From Pseudomonadota bacterium (lineage in GTDB: Bacteria; Pseudomonadota; Gammaproteobacteria; Burkholderiales; Burkholderiaceae_C), in NCBI GenBank assembly GCA_023390985.1, contig JAEWBU010000162.1, positions 1 through 16,260 of the forward strand: a stretch of DNA of 16,260 nt, in the 5' to 3' direction. The notes beneath the pieces were generated by a model, which made no database searches, was not told the DNA's origin, and saw nothing but the letters and a program-made list of their open reading frames with translations. Positions 7,188 through 13,992 of this stretch are shown here, piece after piece. The stretch's first letter is position 1. The number at the start of each line of letters is the position of its first letter. A program made the translations under genes and the position numbers.

Positions 7188-8122
7188 GCTTCGACCGTCC
7201 TGAGCCGCCCGGCCGCGGCCTTGATTCGCCCGCGCAGCCAGCGGGTGGCGGCCGACGCGTGGCTGCGCTCGTGCCACAGCAGGTAGTAGGTGAGCGGCGG
7301 GAATTCCACGGGAGGCTGGAGGATGGCGACCGGCAGCCGCGCGAGGTAGCGCTCGCAGAAGAGGCGACCGGTCGTCATCACCAGCAGGCTGGAAGCGACC
7401 ATGGCCGGGATCAGGCCGAAATGCGCGCAGCGCGCGGTGATGTTCCGTTCCAGGCCGAGGCCCTCCAGGTGTTCGTCGATGACGCCGCGCGCGCCGGGAT
7501 GCATGGGCGTGGGCGCCACGTGTTCCGATGCCAGCCAGTCCTGCGCGGTCCAGCCGCGCCGCACCGCCGGATGGTCGCGCGCCACCAGGCACGCCACTTC
7601 GTCGGTGAACAGCTCCGTGCGATGCAGGTCGCCGGGCGGCTGCAGCCAGTTGCCGACCACCACGTCGGTGTCGCCCTGGGCCAGGCGCGCGTGGTAGTCG
7701 CCATCCGGCGACAGCGGATGGATCTCGACGCGGGTGCGCGGCGCGGCCTGCCGCAGGTCGGCCACCAGGCCGGGCAGGAACTGCGGGTCCAGGTAGTCGC
7801 TGGCGGCCAGGCGGAAGGTGTTGGTGGCGGTGGCGGGATCGAAGCCGCGCACGTCGCTGAAGAGGGCCTGGGCCGCCTGCAGGATGCTGGCGCTCGGCTC
7901 GATCATGCGCAGGCCGGCGTCGGTGGGCACCATCGTCGCGCCCGAACGCACCAGCAACGGGTCGCCGGCCAGCTCGCGAAGGCGCTTGAGGGCGGCCGAG
8001 ACCTGCGGCTGGTGCATGCCCAGGCGCATGGCGGCGCGGGAGACGCTGCGTTCAGTCAACACGGTGTGCAGGACCCGGATGAGATGGAGATCGATCTTGT
8101 CGAAAAGGGCTTGGTCTCTCAT
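7184..8122 (-). CDS. LysR-family transcription regulator leading the transporter operon
   Basis: With the ATG at 8122 the protein has 312 residues, the usual LysR length. The N-terminus holds the winged helix-turn-helix (KIDLHLIRVLHTVLTERSVSRAAMRLGMHQPQVSAALKRLRELAGDPLLVRSG), followed by the linker helix and the effector-binding domain from about residue 85 (TNTFRLAASDYLDPQFLPGLVADL). The HTH variant with MHQPQVSAAL in the recognition helix resembles the NodD/NahR/DntR-like branch. A GTG at 8152 would add ten residues; neither start has a strong ribosome site. I prefer 8122 because it leaves the inverted repeat between this gene and xdhA almost entirely non-coding. The stop overlaps the ATPase start (ATGA), so the regulator is made with the importer and probably controls it and the divergent xdhAB. 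The inducer, perhaps a purine or urate, is inferred only. Confidence 0.9.
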   Translation of the reverse strand: MRDQALFDKIDLHLIRVLHTVLTERSVSRAAMRLGMHQPQVSAALKRLRELAGDPLLVRSGATMVPTDAGLRMIEPSASILQAAQALFSDVRGFDPATATNTFRLAASDYLDPQFLPGLVADLRQAAPRTRVEIHPLSPDGDYHARLAQGDTDVVVGNWLQPPGDLHRTELFTDEVACLVARDHPAVRRGWTAQDWLASEHVAPTPMHPGARGVIDEHLEGLGLERNITARCAHFGLIPAMVASSLLVMTTGRLFCERYLARLPVAILQPPVEFPPLTYYLLWHERSHASAATRWLRGRIKAAAGRLRTVEA

Positions 8123-8125
8123 ACC

Positions 8126-8168
8126 GCCAGCGGCATGGTTTTGATATGGCACGGCTTATGCCGGTGGC
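8126..8168. promoter_or_regulatory. Divergent control region with inverted repeat, candidate LysR operator
   Basis: GCCAGCGGCAT at 8126-8136 and ATGCCGGTGGC at 8158-8168 are inverted copies matching at 10 of 11 positions, separated by 21 bases. The spacing places equivalent bases 32 apart, about three helix turns, which suits a LysR dimer or tetramer site. Within the gap, GGCACGGCTTATGCC gives an additional partial dyad. The repeat lies between the LysR gene and xdhA and would suit control of both directions. I could not pick a convincing -35/-10 pair for either gene; GGTAAT at 8195-8200 is a weak -10 candidate for xdhA. Confidence 0.45.
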
Positions 8169-8216
8169 ATGCTGGCGTTCTACCCTCCAACCGCGGTAAT
8201 CCATCTCCCTGCCTGC

Positions 8217-9683
8217 ATGCATCCCAAGACCATCCGATTCATCCGCCGTGGCGAGCTCGTCGCGCTGGGCAATGTACCACCCGACCGCACCCTGCTCGAG
8301 GTGCTGCGCGAGGACCTGGGCGCCACCGGCACCAAGGAAGGCTGCGGCGAAGGCGACTGCGGCGCGTGCACGGTCGTGCTGGGCGAGGAGCGTGACGGTC
8401 GCCTGCACTACCGGGCCGTCAACAGCTGCATCCAGCTGGCCCATTCGGTCGATGGCCGGGCGCTCTGGACCGTGGAAGACCTGGCCGCGGACGACGGCAC
8501 CCTGCATCCGGTCCAGGAAGCCATCGTCCAGTGCCACGGATCCCAGTGCGGCTTCTGCACGCCGGGCTTCGTGATGAGCCTCTTCGGCATGTACCAGAAC
8601 CACGTGTGCCACGGCCGGGCTATCAGCCGCGAGCTGGCGCAGGAAGAGCTGTCCGGCAACCTGTGCCGCTGCACGGGCTACCGGCCGATCCTGGATGCGG
8701 CCCGGAAGATGGCCGAGCTGCCGAAGGCGGCGGTGGACGAGGCGACCGTTCTCCGCGCTCTCGCTGAACTCCGTCATCCCCGCGAAGGCGGGGATCCGGA
8801 GCTTCCCTACCTCGCCCCCGAAACCCTGGACGACCTGCTCGCCGCCCGCGCCGCCCATCCGGCGGCCCAGATCGTCGCCGGCTGCACCGACGTCGGCCTC
8901 TGGATCACCAAGCAGCACCGCCGCTTCGACCAGCTGCTGGACGTCACCCGCGCGCGCGAGCTGCGCCGCATCGAGGATTACGAGAACCACATCGCCATCG
9001 GCGCCGCGGTCACGCTGACCGACGCCTTCGCCGCCCTGGTGGCGCAGCGCCCGCAGCTCAAGGCCTTCGCGAACCGCTTCGCCGGCCTGCCGGTGCGCAA
9101 TGCCGGCACGCTGGGCGGCAACGTCGCCAACGGCTCGCCGATCGGCGACTCCATGCCGCTGCTGATCGCGCTGGGCGCCCAGGTGGTCCTGATGAAGCAG
9201 GACGGCCACCGCCACCTGCCGCTCGAGGCCTTCTACACGGGCTACCGCCGCAACGTGCTCGCCCCGGACGAAGTGCTGGCCTGGATCCTGGTGCCCAAGC
9301 CGCGGCCGGATGAGTTCCTGCGCGCCTACAAGGTCTCCAGGCGCTTCGACGACGACATCTCCGCCGTCTGCCTGGCGGTTCGGATGGAGCTCGAAGGCGA
9401 GCGCGTGAAGGACGTCGCCATCGGCGCCGGCGGCGTCGCGGCCACCCCGGTGCGTGCCGCGCGGACCGAGGCCTTCCTGGCCGGCCGCGCCTGGAACGCC
9501 GATGCGGCCCGCCAGGCCGGCGACATCCTGCGAACCGAGTTCCAGCCGATCTCCGACATGCGCGCCAGCGCCGGCTACCGCAGCACCGTGCTCGGCAACC
9601 TGATGCAGCGGTTCTGGCTCGAGTCGCGGGGCGAGACGGCGATCAACCTGGAGCAGTTCACGCTGCGGGAGCTGACGGCATGA
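8217..9683 (+). CDS. xdhA: Xanthine dehydrogenase small subunit, [2Fe-2S] and FAD-binding
   Basis: This 488-residue subunit passes electrons from the molybdenum centre (XdhB) through two [2Fe-2S] clusters to FAD and on to NAD+. The plant-type ferredoxin domain has C43, C48, C51 and C71 (GCGEGDCGAC and NSC); the second, helical cluster domain has C111, C114, C150 and C152 (QCGFCTPG and CRCTGYRPI). The FAD domain starts near residue 218 with IVAGCTDVGLW and contains VRNAGTLGGNVANGSPIGDS. The ATG at 8217 (MHPKTIRFIRRGE) begins right at the family's N-terminus; an in-frame ATG at 8169 would add 16 residues of no clear value. Residues 186-196 (RHPREGGDPEL) are encoded by a genome-repeat palindrome in the linker between iron-sulphur and FAD domains. 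The stop overlaps xdhB (ATGA). The enzyme is cytoplasmic and serves purine breakdown. Confidence 0.95.
   Translation: MHPKTIRFIRRGELVALGNVPPDRTLLEVLREDLGATGTKEGCGEGDCGACTVVLGEERDGRLHYRAVNSCIQLAHSVDGRALWTVEDLAADDGTLHPVQEAIVQCHGSQCGFCTPGFVMSLFGMYQNHVCHGRAISRELAQEELSGNLCRCTGYRPILDAARKMAELPKAAVDEATVLRALAELRHPREGGDPELPYLAPETLDDLLAARAAHPAAQIVAGCTDVGLWITKQHRRFDQLLDVTRARELRRIEDYENHIAIGAAVTLTDAFAALVAQRPQLKAFANRFAGLPVRNAGTLGGNVANGSPIGDSMPLLIALGAQVVLMKQDGHRHLPLEAFYTGYRRNVLAPDEVLAWILVPKPRPDEFLRAYKVSRRFDDDISAVCLAVRMELEGERVKDVAIGAGGVAATPVRAARTEAFLAGRAWNADAARQAGDILRTEFQPISDMRASAGYRSTVLGNLMQRFWLESRGETAINLEQFTLRELTA
8773..8804 (+). repeat. Palindromic intergenic-type repeat inside xdhA
   Basis: A hairpin with 7-base arms (TCCCCGC, loop GAAG, GCGGGGA) sits in a 32-base unit from GTCAT to GAGCTT. 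It matches the unit at 12826-12857 at 29 of 32 positions. Two of the three differences (8778 and 8793) are partners in the stem: C-G here, T-A there, so the hairpin is kept. It is read in frame as part of the XdhA linker. Confidence 0.85.
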
Positions 9684-12073
9684 CCGCGCGCGACAACGAA
9701 TTCACCTCCACCACCGGCGGCGGACCGGGCGGTCCCGCCGATGCCGGCGAGCGCAACCTCGCGCCCGCCACCCGGTCGCCGCACGCGCCGGCTTCGCCGC
9801 TGCCCGCGATGGGCCGCTCGCGACCGCACGAGAGCGCCCGGGCGCAGGTGGCGGGCGCCGCGACCTACGTCGACGACATCCCCGAGGCCAGGGGCACGCT
9901 GCACGCGGCGCCCATCCTGTCCACGGTGGCGCACGGCCTGCTGCGCGGCATCGACGCGAGCGCGGCCGAGGCGATGCCCGGCGTGCGCGGCGTGGTCCTC
10001 GCGCGCGACATCCCGGGCGATCCGCTGCTGGCCACCTTCGTCCACGACGAGCCGATCTTCGCGATCGACAAGGTTCAGCACGTCGGCCAGGTCGTCGGCC
10101 TGGTGGTCGCCGACAGCGTGATGCAGGCGCGCCGCGCCGCGCGCCAGGTGAAGCTGCAGATCGATCCGCTTTCGCCCGTGCTGGACGTCCGGCAGGCCCA
10201 TGCGGCCCAGAGCTATGTGCTGCCGCCGGTGATCGTCCGCCGGGGCGAGCCGGAAGCGGCGCTCGCGTCCGCGAAGCACCGCCTCTCCGGCCAGTTGGAG
10301 GTCGGCGGCCAGGAGCACTTCTACCTGGAAGGCCAGGTCGCCTACGCCCTGCCGCTGGAGCAGGACCAGTGGTGGATCCACTCCAGCACCCAGCACCCGG
10401 GCGAGGTGCAGCACTGGGTGGCGCACGCGCTCGGCCTGGAGAACAACGCGGTGACGGTGGAATGCCGGCGCATGGGCGGCGGCTTCGGCGGCAAGGAGAC
10501 CCAGGCCGGCCACATGGCGGTGTGGGCGGCGCTGGCCGCGCGCAAGATGCGGCGACCGGTCAAGCTGCGGCTGGACCGCGACGACGATTTCCTGGTCACC
10601 GGCAAGCGGCATCCGTTCGCCTACGACTGGGAGGCCGGCTTCGACGACGACGGCCGGCTCACCGCGCTCAAGCTCACGATGCTGGCCAACTGCGGCTTCT
10701 CGGCCGACCTGTCCGGTCCGGTGGCCGACCGCGCCATCTTCCACACCGACAACGCCTACTACCTGTCGGACGTGGAGATCGCCTCCTACCGCTGCCGCAC
10801 CAACACGCAGAGCCACACCGCCTTCCGCGGCTTCGGCGGCCCGCAGGGCGTGATCCTGATCGAGGCCATCCTCGGCGACATCGCGCGCCACCTGGGCCGC
10901 GATGCGGTGGACGTGCGCAAGGCCAACCTGTACGGCGTGGGCGAGCGCGACGTCACGCACTACCAGATGAAGGTCGAGGACAACATCCTCGATCCGCTGA
11001 TCTCGCAGCTCGAGAAGAGCAGCGGCTACCGGGCGCGGCGCGAGCGGATCGCGGCCTGGAACGCGAAGAGCGACGTGATCAAGCGCGGCATCGCGATCAC
11101 GCCGGTCAAGTTCGGCATCAGCTTCACCGCCACCTTCTTCAACCAGGCCGGCGCCTTGGTGCACGTGTTCACCGACGGCAGCGTGCAGGTCAACCACGGC
11201 GGCACCGAGATGGGCCAGGGCCTGCACACCAAGGTGATGCAGGTGGTGGCCGACGAGCTGGGCGTGCCGTTCGAGCGCGTCCGCTGCACGCCCACCGAAA
11301 CCGGCAAGGTGCCCAACGCATCCGCCACCGCCGCTTCCAGCGGCACCGACCTCAACGGCCGCGCCGCGCAGTTCGCGGCGCGCAACGTGCGCGACAACCT
11401 CGCCGCCTTCGTCGCCGGGCTGGACGGCTGCGGGGCCGGCGCGGTGAGCCTGCGCGGCGGCCAGGTGATCTCGCCCAAGGCCGTGCGCAGCTTCGACGAA
11501 GTGGTCAAGGCCGCGTACGCCAACCGCATCCAGCTGTGGAGCGACGGCTTCTACCGCACGCCCAAGATCCACTACGACAAGACCACGCTCACCGGCCGGC
11601 CGTTCTTCTACTTCAGCTACGGCGCCGCCTGCAGCGAAGTCGCGATCGACACGCTGACCGGCGAGAGCCGCCTGCTGAAGGTGGACATCCTCCACGACGT
11701 GGGCACCTCGCTGAACCCGGCCATCGACATCGGGCAGATCGAGGGCGGCTTCATCCAGGGCGTGGGGTGGCTCACCACCGAACAGCTGGTCTGGAACGAC
11801 AAGGGCCTGCTCGCCACGCATGCGCCCAGCACGTACAAGATCCCCGCGACCGGCGACGTGCCCGAGCATTTCCGGGTCGAGCTCTGGCCCGAGGCCAACC
11901 GCGAGGACAACGTGGGCGGCAGCAAGGCGGTGGGCGAGCCGCCGTTCATGCTGGCGATCAGCGCGTGGGAAGCGTTGCGCGACGCGGTCGCGCAGGCGCG
12001 CGGCGACCGTCGCGCTCCGCTGGTCGCTCCGGCCACCGCGGAGAACGTCCTCAGGGCCCTGATGAGCACCTGA
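9680..12073 (+). CDS. xdhB: Xanthine dehydrogenase large subunit, molybdopterin-binding
   Basis: This 797-residue subunit carries the molybdenum cofactor and oxidises hypoxanthine to xanthine and xanthine to urate. Its start overlaps the xdhA stop (ATGA). After a Gly/Pro-rich N-terminus of about 45 residues, which is not typical of the family, the conserved part begins GRSRPHESARAQVAGAATYVDDIPE. Key motifs are GGGFGGKE with E273, FRGFGGPQG with R383, MGQGLHTKVMQV, SGTDLNGRAAQ, EGGFIQGVGWLTTEQLVW and GEPPFMLAISAWEAL with E753. These positions correspond to bovine E802, R880 and E1261, which bind or act on the purine; their joint presence supports a purine hydroxylase rather than an aldehyde or carbon monoxide dehydrogenase of the same superfamily. 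No xdhC, the factor that sulphurates and inserts the cofactor, follows within the window. Confidence 0.95.
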   Translation: MTARDNEFTSTTGGGPGGPADAGERNLAPATRSPHAPASPLPAMGRSRPHESARAQVAGAATYVDDIPEARGTLHAAPILSTVAHGLLRGIDASAAEAMPGVRGVVLARDIPGDPLLATFVHDEPIFAIDKVQHVGQVVGLVVADSVMQARRAARQVKLQIDPLSPVLDVRQAHAAQSYVLPPVIVRRGEPEAALASAKHRLSGQLEVGGQEHFYLEGQVAYALPLEQDQWWIHSSTQHPGEVQHWVAHALGLENNAVTVECRRMGGGFGGKETQAGHMAVWAALAARKMRRPVKLRLDRDDDFLVTGKRHPFAYDWEAGFDDDGRLTALKLTMLANCGFSADLSGPVADRAIFHTDNAYYLSDVEIASYRCRTNTQSHTAFRGFGGPQGVILIEAILGDIARHLGRDAVDVRKANLYGVGERDVTHYQMKVEDNILDPLISQLEKSSGYRARRERIAAWNAKSDVIKRGIAITPVKFGISFTATFFNQAGALVHVFTDGSVQVNHGGTEMGQGLHTKVMQVVADELGVPFERVRCTPTETGKVPNASATAASSGTDLNGRAAQFAARNVRDNLAAFVAGLDGCGAGAVSLRGGQVISPKAVRSFDEVVKAAYANRIQLWSDGFYRTPKIHYDKTTLTGRPFFYFSYGAACSEVAIDTLTGESRLLKVDILHDVGTSLNPAIDIGQIEGGFIQGVGWLTTEQLVWNDKGLLATHAPSTYKIPATGDVPEHFRVELWPEANREDNVGGSKAVGEPPFMLAISAWEALRDAVAQARGDRRAPLVAPATAENVLRALMST

Positions 12074-12102
12074 GCGAAGCGCGGCGCGGCAGAATGGGCC
12101 GC

Positions 12103-12432
12103 ATGCGCATCGTCAGCACTTCATTGCTGTTCTGGGCCGACGGCATGACCGTCCTGCCCGGCCTGGTGGTCGTGCATCCACGCGTGCGCCGCGACCCCGG
12201 CCTGCTGGCGCACGAGGCCGTGCATTGCCGCCAGATGAAGGAAGTCGGCGTGCTGCGTTTCTGGTGGCTGTACTTCACCTGCCCGGCGTTCCGGCTGTGG
12301 GCGGAAGTGGAGGCGTACCGCGTGTCGCTGCGCCACCAGCCCACGGGCCTGCGGCATTTCGCGCGGGCCCTGGCGGGCGGCTACCTGCTGGGCATCACGG
12401 CCGCGCAGGCGGAGCAGCTGCTGGTCGGCTGA
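12103..12432 (+). CDS. Small HExxH-motif protein, putative minimal metalloprotease-like
   Basis: This 109-residue protein (or 112 if the in-frame ATG at 12094 is used) lies 29 bases after xdhB on the same strand, so it is probably co-transcribed. It has a zinc-metallopeptidase signature H37-E38-A-V-H41 (LLAHEAVHCRQM) and, 29 residues on, WAEVEAYRVSL, where E70 or E68 could be the third zinc ligand as in gluzincin families. An aromatic segment (VLRFWWLYFTCPAFRLW) separates them, a spacing and style similar to small uncharacterised HExxH proteins. There is no signal peptide; the region at about residues 84-107 is mildly hydrophobic. I do not recognise a named family. Zinc binding and peptidase activity are inferred from motif only. 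No strong ribosome site precedes either start. Confidence 0.75.
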   Translation: MRIVSTSLLFWADGMTVLPGLVVVHPRVRRDPGLLAHEAVHCRQMKEVGVLRFWWLYFTCPAFRLWAEVEAYRVSLRHQPTGLRHFARALAGGYLLGITAAQAEQLLVG

Positions 12433-12446
12433 GCGGCCTTTCGGCT

Positions 12447-12653
12447 TCAGAGATACCAGACCGCCAGCAGGCTGGCGCAGCCCCACATCAGGATGCAGAG
12501 CATGCCGCCGAGCCGGCCGACCTCGGCATCGGCTTCCGCGAGATCGGGCAGGTCCGCCACCTCAGGCGCCCACGAGGTCCAGCCGCTGGCCGGTCGCCCG
12601 TGGAGCGGGGCGCTGATGGCGATGGCGGCGGCGGTGGTGTCGACGGGCGGCAT
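12447..12653 (-). CDS. Possible small single-span membrane protein
   Basis: A 68-residue reading from ATG at 12653 ends with a clear hydrophobic helix (RLGGMLCILMWGCASLLAVWYL) at the very C-terminus, preceded by an acidic helix (EVADLPDLAEADAEVGRL). This would be a tail-anchored inner-membrane protein. The same frame is open further upstream to 12830, but that part is Arg-rich and looks non-coding. No good ribosome site precedes 12653. The gene converges on the HExxH gene. I do not recognise a family; it could be a chance open frame in G+C-rich DNA. Confidence 0.42.
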   Translation of the reverse strand: MPPVDTTAAAIAISAPLHGRPASGWTSWAPEVADLPDLAEADAEVGRLGGMLCILMWGCASLLAVWYL

Positions 12654-12825
12654 GGCGGTCTTGGTGCGGGGTGGGTGGGTTCCGGTGAATGCTCGGACCC
12701 GTCGCAAGCCGGCCATGTAGGAGACCTGCCGTTGTCGGCGGCGGAGAACGTCGCGGCGCCCGGTGAAGAAACATCGCGCCCACGAAACGGAAGCGCTCGC
12801 CCGCGACGGCCATGGGCAGGCATCC

Positions 12826-12911
12826 GTCATTCCCGCGAAGGCGGGAATCCCGAGCTTCCGATTTCAGCGGCCGGCGGGGGAGCACTGGATCCCCGCCTTC
12901 GCGGGGATGAC
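12826..12911. repeat. Inverted pair of palindromic repeats (REPIN-like)
   Basis: One unit (12826-12857, plus orientation) and a second unit in reverse (12887-12911) are separated by 29 bases. Each forms its own hairpin (CCCGC, loop GAAG, GCGGG core) and the two could also pair with each other. The reversed unit is identical over 25 bases to the copy inside xdhA. It lies 7 bases past the stop of the small gene at 12919-13131, where it may serve as a transcription end or RNA-stabilising hairpin. Confidence 0.85.
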
Positions 12912-12918
12912 GAGCGTT

Positions 12919-13131
12919 CTACCGATCCTGCGGCGGCTCGTCGGTCGGAGACTCGCTCTCGTGATCGGTCAGCACGCCCGCCTTGCGCACGCCGCGGCGC
13001 GCCTGGGCGGCCTGTTCGCGGGTGCGCGCCTGCGGTCCGGCGCCCGAAGCGCCCTGGACGGGCAGGTCGGATTCGACGTCGGGCAGATGGGTGTCGCCGG
13101 TGAGCTTGGCGTTGGCTTTGGGATCGGGCAT
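12919..13131 (-). CDS. Small hydrophilic, probably disordered protein of unknown function
   Basis: A 70-residue protein from ATG at 13131, with an excellent ribosome site GAGGAG at 13138-13143 and 5 to 6 bases spacing; an ATG at 13155 lacks one. The sequence (MPDPKANAKLTGDTHLPDVE...TREQAAQARRGVRKAGVLTDHESESPTDEPPQDR) is rich in Asp, Glu, Pro, Arg and Ala, with no hydrophobic core, membrane helix or signal. It looks like an unfolded small cytoplasmic protein, of the kind often seen as stress-related hypothetical genes. I do not recognise a family. The strong ribosome site and clean start make it more likely real than chance. Confidence 0.6.
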   Translation of the reverse strand: MPDPKANAKLTGDTHLPDVESDLPVQGASGAGPQARTREQAAQARRGVRKAGVLTDHESESPTDEPPQDR

Positions 13132-13137
13132 CGCGGA

Positions 13138-13143
13138 CTCCTC
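13138..13143 (-). promoter_or_regulatory. Ribosome binding site that fixes the start of the 70-residue protein
   Basis: GAGGAG on the minus strand lies 6 bases before the ATG at 13131 and rules out the upstream in-frame ATG at 13155. Confidence 0.65.
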
Positions 13144-13211
13144 GTGGATGGACATTGCGTCCGCGGCCAATCTAGTGCGGCGCGCCGCCGCGCGTCTGTA
13201 GGTTTTCGGCG

Positions 13212-13505
13212 CTAGCGGCGACCGGATGCTTCGCGCGCCAGCTGCAACCCGCGGCCGAGCGACCACACGCCCCAGCAGACCATCATCAGCGTCGCCGTGT
13301 AGCCGGCGGCCGATTCGGGGACGAACCAGGTCGGCCAGCCGGGGAAGCGATCGGCCAGCGTCGCCGCGGCGGAACCCGCCGCGCCCACCTGGGCCAGCAG
13401 CGCGCAGAGCAGCAGGGCGGCCCCGGCGAAGAACATCCAGAGTCCGGCCTGCACGCTGCGGCGGGCGGCCGGGGAGACGGGCGAAGTCGTGGCGTTGTCG
13501 AGCAT
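13212..13505 (-). CDS. Small inner-membrane protein with two membrane segments, unknown function
   Basis: A 97-residue protein from ATG at 13505. Two hydrophobic segments (about residues 20-42, AGLWMFFAGAALLLCALLAQVGAAG, and about 66-82, AGYTATLMMVCWGVWSLGRGL) are joined by a periplasmic-looking loop with Trp and Pro (RFPGWPTWFVPES). The C-terminus is basic (LAREASGRR), consistent with the positive-inside rule for cytoplasmic ends. No family recognised. The ribosome site is weak (GATGAGC); an in-frame ATG at 13547 would add about 14 residues (MSLSIVTGRRHDEL). It is followed by the 70-residue protein gene 80 bases downstream on the same strand. Confidence 0.6.
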   Translation of the reverse strand: MLDNATTSPVSPAARRSVQAGLWMFFAGAALLLCALLAQVGAAGSAAATLADRFPGWPTWFVPESAAGYTATLMMVCWGVWSLGRGLQLAREASGRR

Positions 13506-13701
13506 GAGCTCATCATGGCGCCGACCTGTCACGATTGACAGGCTCATCGCCTCGCCGGCCCGGTAAAGCCGAGCCCCCGTGGCGCGCTGCGCGTCACCGA
13601 CGCACACGCCCCACACGCAGTCGCACCCCACCCCTGTCAAAGTTGTCGGCCTTCGCTTACAGACGCACAACAGATTCACATTTACGGTGCTGATCGATGC
13701 C

Positions 13702-13881
13702 ATGAGCGAGCCCAACAGCAACCAGCAGCAGCCACCCCAGGACGTCCCGGACGACGGGACGCCGCGCCGTCCCGTCGGCAGCGGCGAGGGGCTGGACAGC
13801 GTGATCACGCGCCTGCGGGAGCAGGAGGACCAGCGCGTGCAGAACGACCCCACCATCGGCCTTTCCCGTAGCGGGAACTGA
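13702..13881 (+). CDS. Small hydrophilic protein of unknown function
   Basis: A 59-residue reading from ATG at 13702 (MSEPNSNQQQPPQDVPDDGTPRRPVG...LDSVITRLREQEDQRVQNDPTIGLSRSGN). It has a Gln/Pro/Asp-rich disordered first half and one amphipathic helix (GLDSVITRLREQEDQRVQ). Codons before 13702 in the same frame look non-coding. The upstream stretch 13634-13700 is locally poorer in G+C (CTGTCAAAG, TTACAGACGCACAACAGATTCACATTTACGG), which suggests a promoter and leader, though I cannot place -35/-10 boxes with confidence. It is divergent from the two-span membrane protein gene. No family recognised. Confidence 0.5.
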   Translation: MSEPNSNQQQPPQDVPDDGTPRRPVGSGEGLDSVITRLREQEDQRVQNDPTIGLSRSGN

Positions 13882-13992
13882 CGGGTCTGCTCCGTCCGAC
13901 GCGCGGCTAGGCCCGCGCGCACGCACATGCGGTGCGCATTCCGACGCGGGCATGGGCAACGCACGCCAACACTCCATGCGCCAAGGTGCTGC

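Noticed and set aside
8123..8216. Purine riboswitch before xdhA or the transporter operon
   Set aside because: I see no three-way junction or conserved purine aptamer bases here, and the BMP gene has only 40 bases before it; control by the LysR protein explains the layout better.
8052..9215. Minus-strand 387-residue frame containing RIPAFAGMTE, a phrase common in database proteins
   Set aside because: The phrase is the opposite-strand reading of the palindromic repeat in xdhA; the frame has no domain and overlaps both xdhA and the control region.
9575..11869. A 764-residue open frame on the minus strand opposite xdhB
   Set aside because: It is His/Arg/Val/Gly-rich without domains, has no good start, and mirrors the strongly supported xdhB; long antisense frames are expected at about 70% G+C.
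12826..12911. Possible CRISPR array from repeated palindromic units
   Set aside because: Only two units, in opposite orientation, with one short spacer and no cas genes; fits REP-type repeats instead.
13177..13188. GCGGCGCGCCGC palindrome as a terminator of the two-span membrane gene
   Set aside because: No T-run after it and such GC palindromes arise easily by chance in this composition.
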